A stretch of DNA of 7,846 nucleotides. Origin: Aurantimonadaceae bacterium. Lineage in GTDB: Bacteria; Pseudomonadota; Alphaproteobacteria; Rhizobiales; Rhizobiaceae. Where the stretch lies: contig QIIJ01000467.1 in the NCBI GenBank assembly GCA_003232595.1, positions 1 to 7,846 of the forward strand, written 5' to 3'. Made by a program: the position numbers and the translations under genes. Below, one piece after another: positions 7,303 to 7,846 of this stretch; the stretch's first letter is position 1; every line of letters starts with the position of its first letter. The notes beneath the pieces are model-generated. The model saw only the letters and a program-made list of their open reading frames with translations. It was not told the DNA's origin and made no database searches.

Positions 7303-7474
7303 CGGGGGAATGTAACAATTTTACGCCCATTGGGATGCCTGATCTATGGAGGCCGACCTCTTGGTACATTGTTCGCTGCCCCCGAACGGTGTTACCGGAT
7401 AAGAGGTGTCTTCGCGCGATGATCATGGTGTCGGAGACCCGGTTTCGGATCAATTTATCCGGGACCGGGTTTTT
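7303..7474 (+). ncRNA. Candidate structured RNA ending in an intrinsic terminator
   Basis: On the plus strand, CGGGGGAATGTA (7303-7314) can pair with TACATT (7365-7370) and CCCCCG (7379-7384), forming a 12-bp stem interrupted only by an 8-base bulge. Inside lie GAGG/CCTC (7349-7360) and CCC/GGG mini-hairpins. A CGGT/ACCG hairpin follows (7387-7397), and the segment ends in the strong terminator 7437-7474. No good open frame explains a transcript ending there. GCTGCCCCCG (7375-7384) and GGAGACC (7433-7439) resemble cobalamin-riboswitch boxes, but other conserved parts of that family are not evident, so I do not assign it. It could be a small RNA or a degenerate riboswitch. The 5' end is unknown and no clear promoter was found. 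Confidence 0.35.
7437..7474 (+). terminator. Intrinsic (Rho-independent) terminator
   Basis: The arms 7437-7450 and 7457-7470 form a 14-bp stem (12 Watson-Crick and 2 G-U pairs) around the loop CAATTT. Counting the T that closes the stem at 7470, five T follow in a row (7470-7474). The minus strand has no U-tract, so it acts on plus-strand transcription. It lies upstream of the bufferin promoter, so it either ends an unassigned RNA or shields that operon from read-through. Confidence 0.7.
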
Positions 7475-7499
7475 GAAATTCCGGAAAAACTCTGTTTCC

Positions 7500-7519
7500 T
7501 GCCAGTACAAAAACTGGCA
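7500..7519. repeat. Hairpin, 7-bp perfect stem
   Basis: TGCCAGT (7500-7506) and ACTGGCA (7513-7519) pair around ACAAAA. It lies about 30 bases upstream of the putative -35 element of the bufferin gene, so an operator role is possible but unproven. It is not followed by a T-run. Confidence 0.5.
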
Positions 7520-7549
7520 ATCGGAATGCGTGCAGATTTAATTTCTGTA

Positions 7550-7576
7550 TTAACAAGATCACAAAAGTGTTATAAT
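7550..7576 (+). promoter_or_regulatory. Probable promoter of the bufferin gene
   Basis: TATAAT (7571-7576) is a perfect -10 box. TTAACA (7550-7555) is a one-mismatch -35, but with a short 15-base spacer. Transcription from here would give a leader of about 95-100 bases before the ATG at 7680. The leader contains GGGTTG (7587-7592) and CAACCC (7648-7653), which could close a long stem, and a CTTG/CAAG hairpin (7627-7640). Bufferin operons are often under stress-responsive control, and no specific operator was recognised. Confidence 0.5.
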
Positions 7577-7668
7577 GCATTACTTCGGGTTGATTTCCCT
7601 TTCGGGATTTTCTCGTCCATGTTCCGCTTGTGCCAGCAAGTCTGGACCAACCCATCTTAAAACCAACC

Positions 7669-7673
7669 GGAGA
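7669..7673 (+). promoter_or_regulatory. Ribosome site of the bufferin gene
   Basis: GGAGA lies 6 bases before the ATG at 7680-7682 and fixes that start. Confidence 0.75.
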
Positions 7674-7679
7674 ATATCT

Positions 7680-7846
7680 ATGTCTACAAAAAAAGCCGTA
7701 ACTTCCGCTATCCTTGCTGGCGCTGTTGCCACTGCTCTTAGTGCCGCTGCATTCACCACGTCGGCTCAAGCCGGTAGTGACAAAGAAAAATGCTTCGGCG
7801 TTTCGCTGGCCGGCAAAAATGACTGCAAGGCCGGCGCCGGTACAAC
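7680..7846 (+). CDS. bufA1: DUF2282 / BufA1-type bufferin precursor, N-terminal part (cut by window edge)
   Basis: The first 55 codons plus two bases are visible. The product begins MSTKKAVTSAILAGAV, a lysine-flanked hydrophobic segment typical of a Sec signal peptide, with a likely cut after AQA (residue 31). The mature part reads SDKEKCFGVSLAGKNDCKAGAGT. The spacing KEKCxGV...AGKNDCxAGAGT is the signature of DUF2282 proteins, now called bufferins: ribosomally made, periplasm-directed peptides whose cysteines are modified by an MNIO (DUF692) enzyme, BufB, with partner BufC (DUF2063). They help withstand excess copper and related metals. C38 and C49 are visible; the other conserved Cys residues would follow past the edge. 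Members are about 90-110 residues, so roughly half is present. It is divergent from gltB and unrelated to it in role. The family call is firm; the metal role is inferred from the family. Confidence 0.9.
   Translation, partial: MSTKKAVTSAILAGAVATALSAAAFTTSAQAGSDKEKCFGVSLAGKNDCKAGAGT

Noticed and set aside
7303..7474. Firm call of a cobalamin riboswitch
   Set aside because: Only two boxes resemble the family. The GGTG..A..TCC loop and the GCCACTG box are not evident, and the downstream bufferin gene is not a known B12-controlled gene. Kept only as an unassigned structured RNA.
7235..7541. Overlapping open frames on both strands between the structured RNA and the bufferin gene
   Set aside because: They cross the terminator hairpin, have atypical composition and no recognisable motif; the region reads better as RNA structure than protein.
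1..7846. CRISPR array, tRNA or rRNA genes
   Set aside because: No regularly spaced repeats, tRNA cloverleaf or rRNA-like sequence was seen on reading both strands.

Overview
The window looks like chromosomal DNA of an alphaproteobacterium, probably Hyphomicrobiales-like. This rests on the GltB/GltD sequences and moderate GC content and is recognition by eye, not a database result. Two long genes on the minus strand fill most of it: gltB (large, glutamine-dependent subunit of NADPH glutamate synthase) followed 12 bases later by gltD (small, NADPH-oxidising subunit). Both are intact, with all expected cofactor motifs, and form the nitrogen-assimilation operon gltBD. I place the gltB start at 6696 rather than 6717, because a GAGGAG ribosome site precedes the inner ATG and a TATAAT box overlaps the outer one.

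Left side (1-552): downstream of gltD, on the same strand, lie the first 92 codons of an IS110-family transposase, cut by the window edge. Its 274-base leader is rich in secondary structure. It holds a nested inverted repeat with perfect 19-bp and 13-bp arms (429-522), a perfect 10-bp hairpin (400-423), a 7-bp hairpin (323-345), and a segment (347-365) that can pair across the transposase start codon (271-284). IS110 elements of this layout carry a guide ('bridge' or 'seek') RNA in this position, so 292-428 is the best place to look for one here.

Right side (6723-7846): about 950 bases separate gltB from a divergent plus-strand gene. No protein gene is convincing in that gap. It contains small hairpins, a 14-bp tandem duplication, and a plus-strand segment (7303-7474) that folds into a long-range stem and ends in a good intrinsic terminator. 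That segment has partial, incomplete resemblance to cobalamin-riboswitch boxes and is the least explained piece of the window. After it come a TATAAT promoter, a leader of roughly 100 bases, and the first 55 codons of a DUF2282 protein (BufA1-type bufferin precursor: signal peptide plus a Cys-containing core). Such genes normally lead an operon encoding an MNIO (DUF692) enzyme and a DUF2063 partner, used in copper/metal protection; those genes would lie beyond the right edge.

The three gene units are functionally unrelated: housekeeping nitrogen assimilation, a mobile element inserted downstream of it, and the start of a metal-stress RiPP operon.
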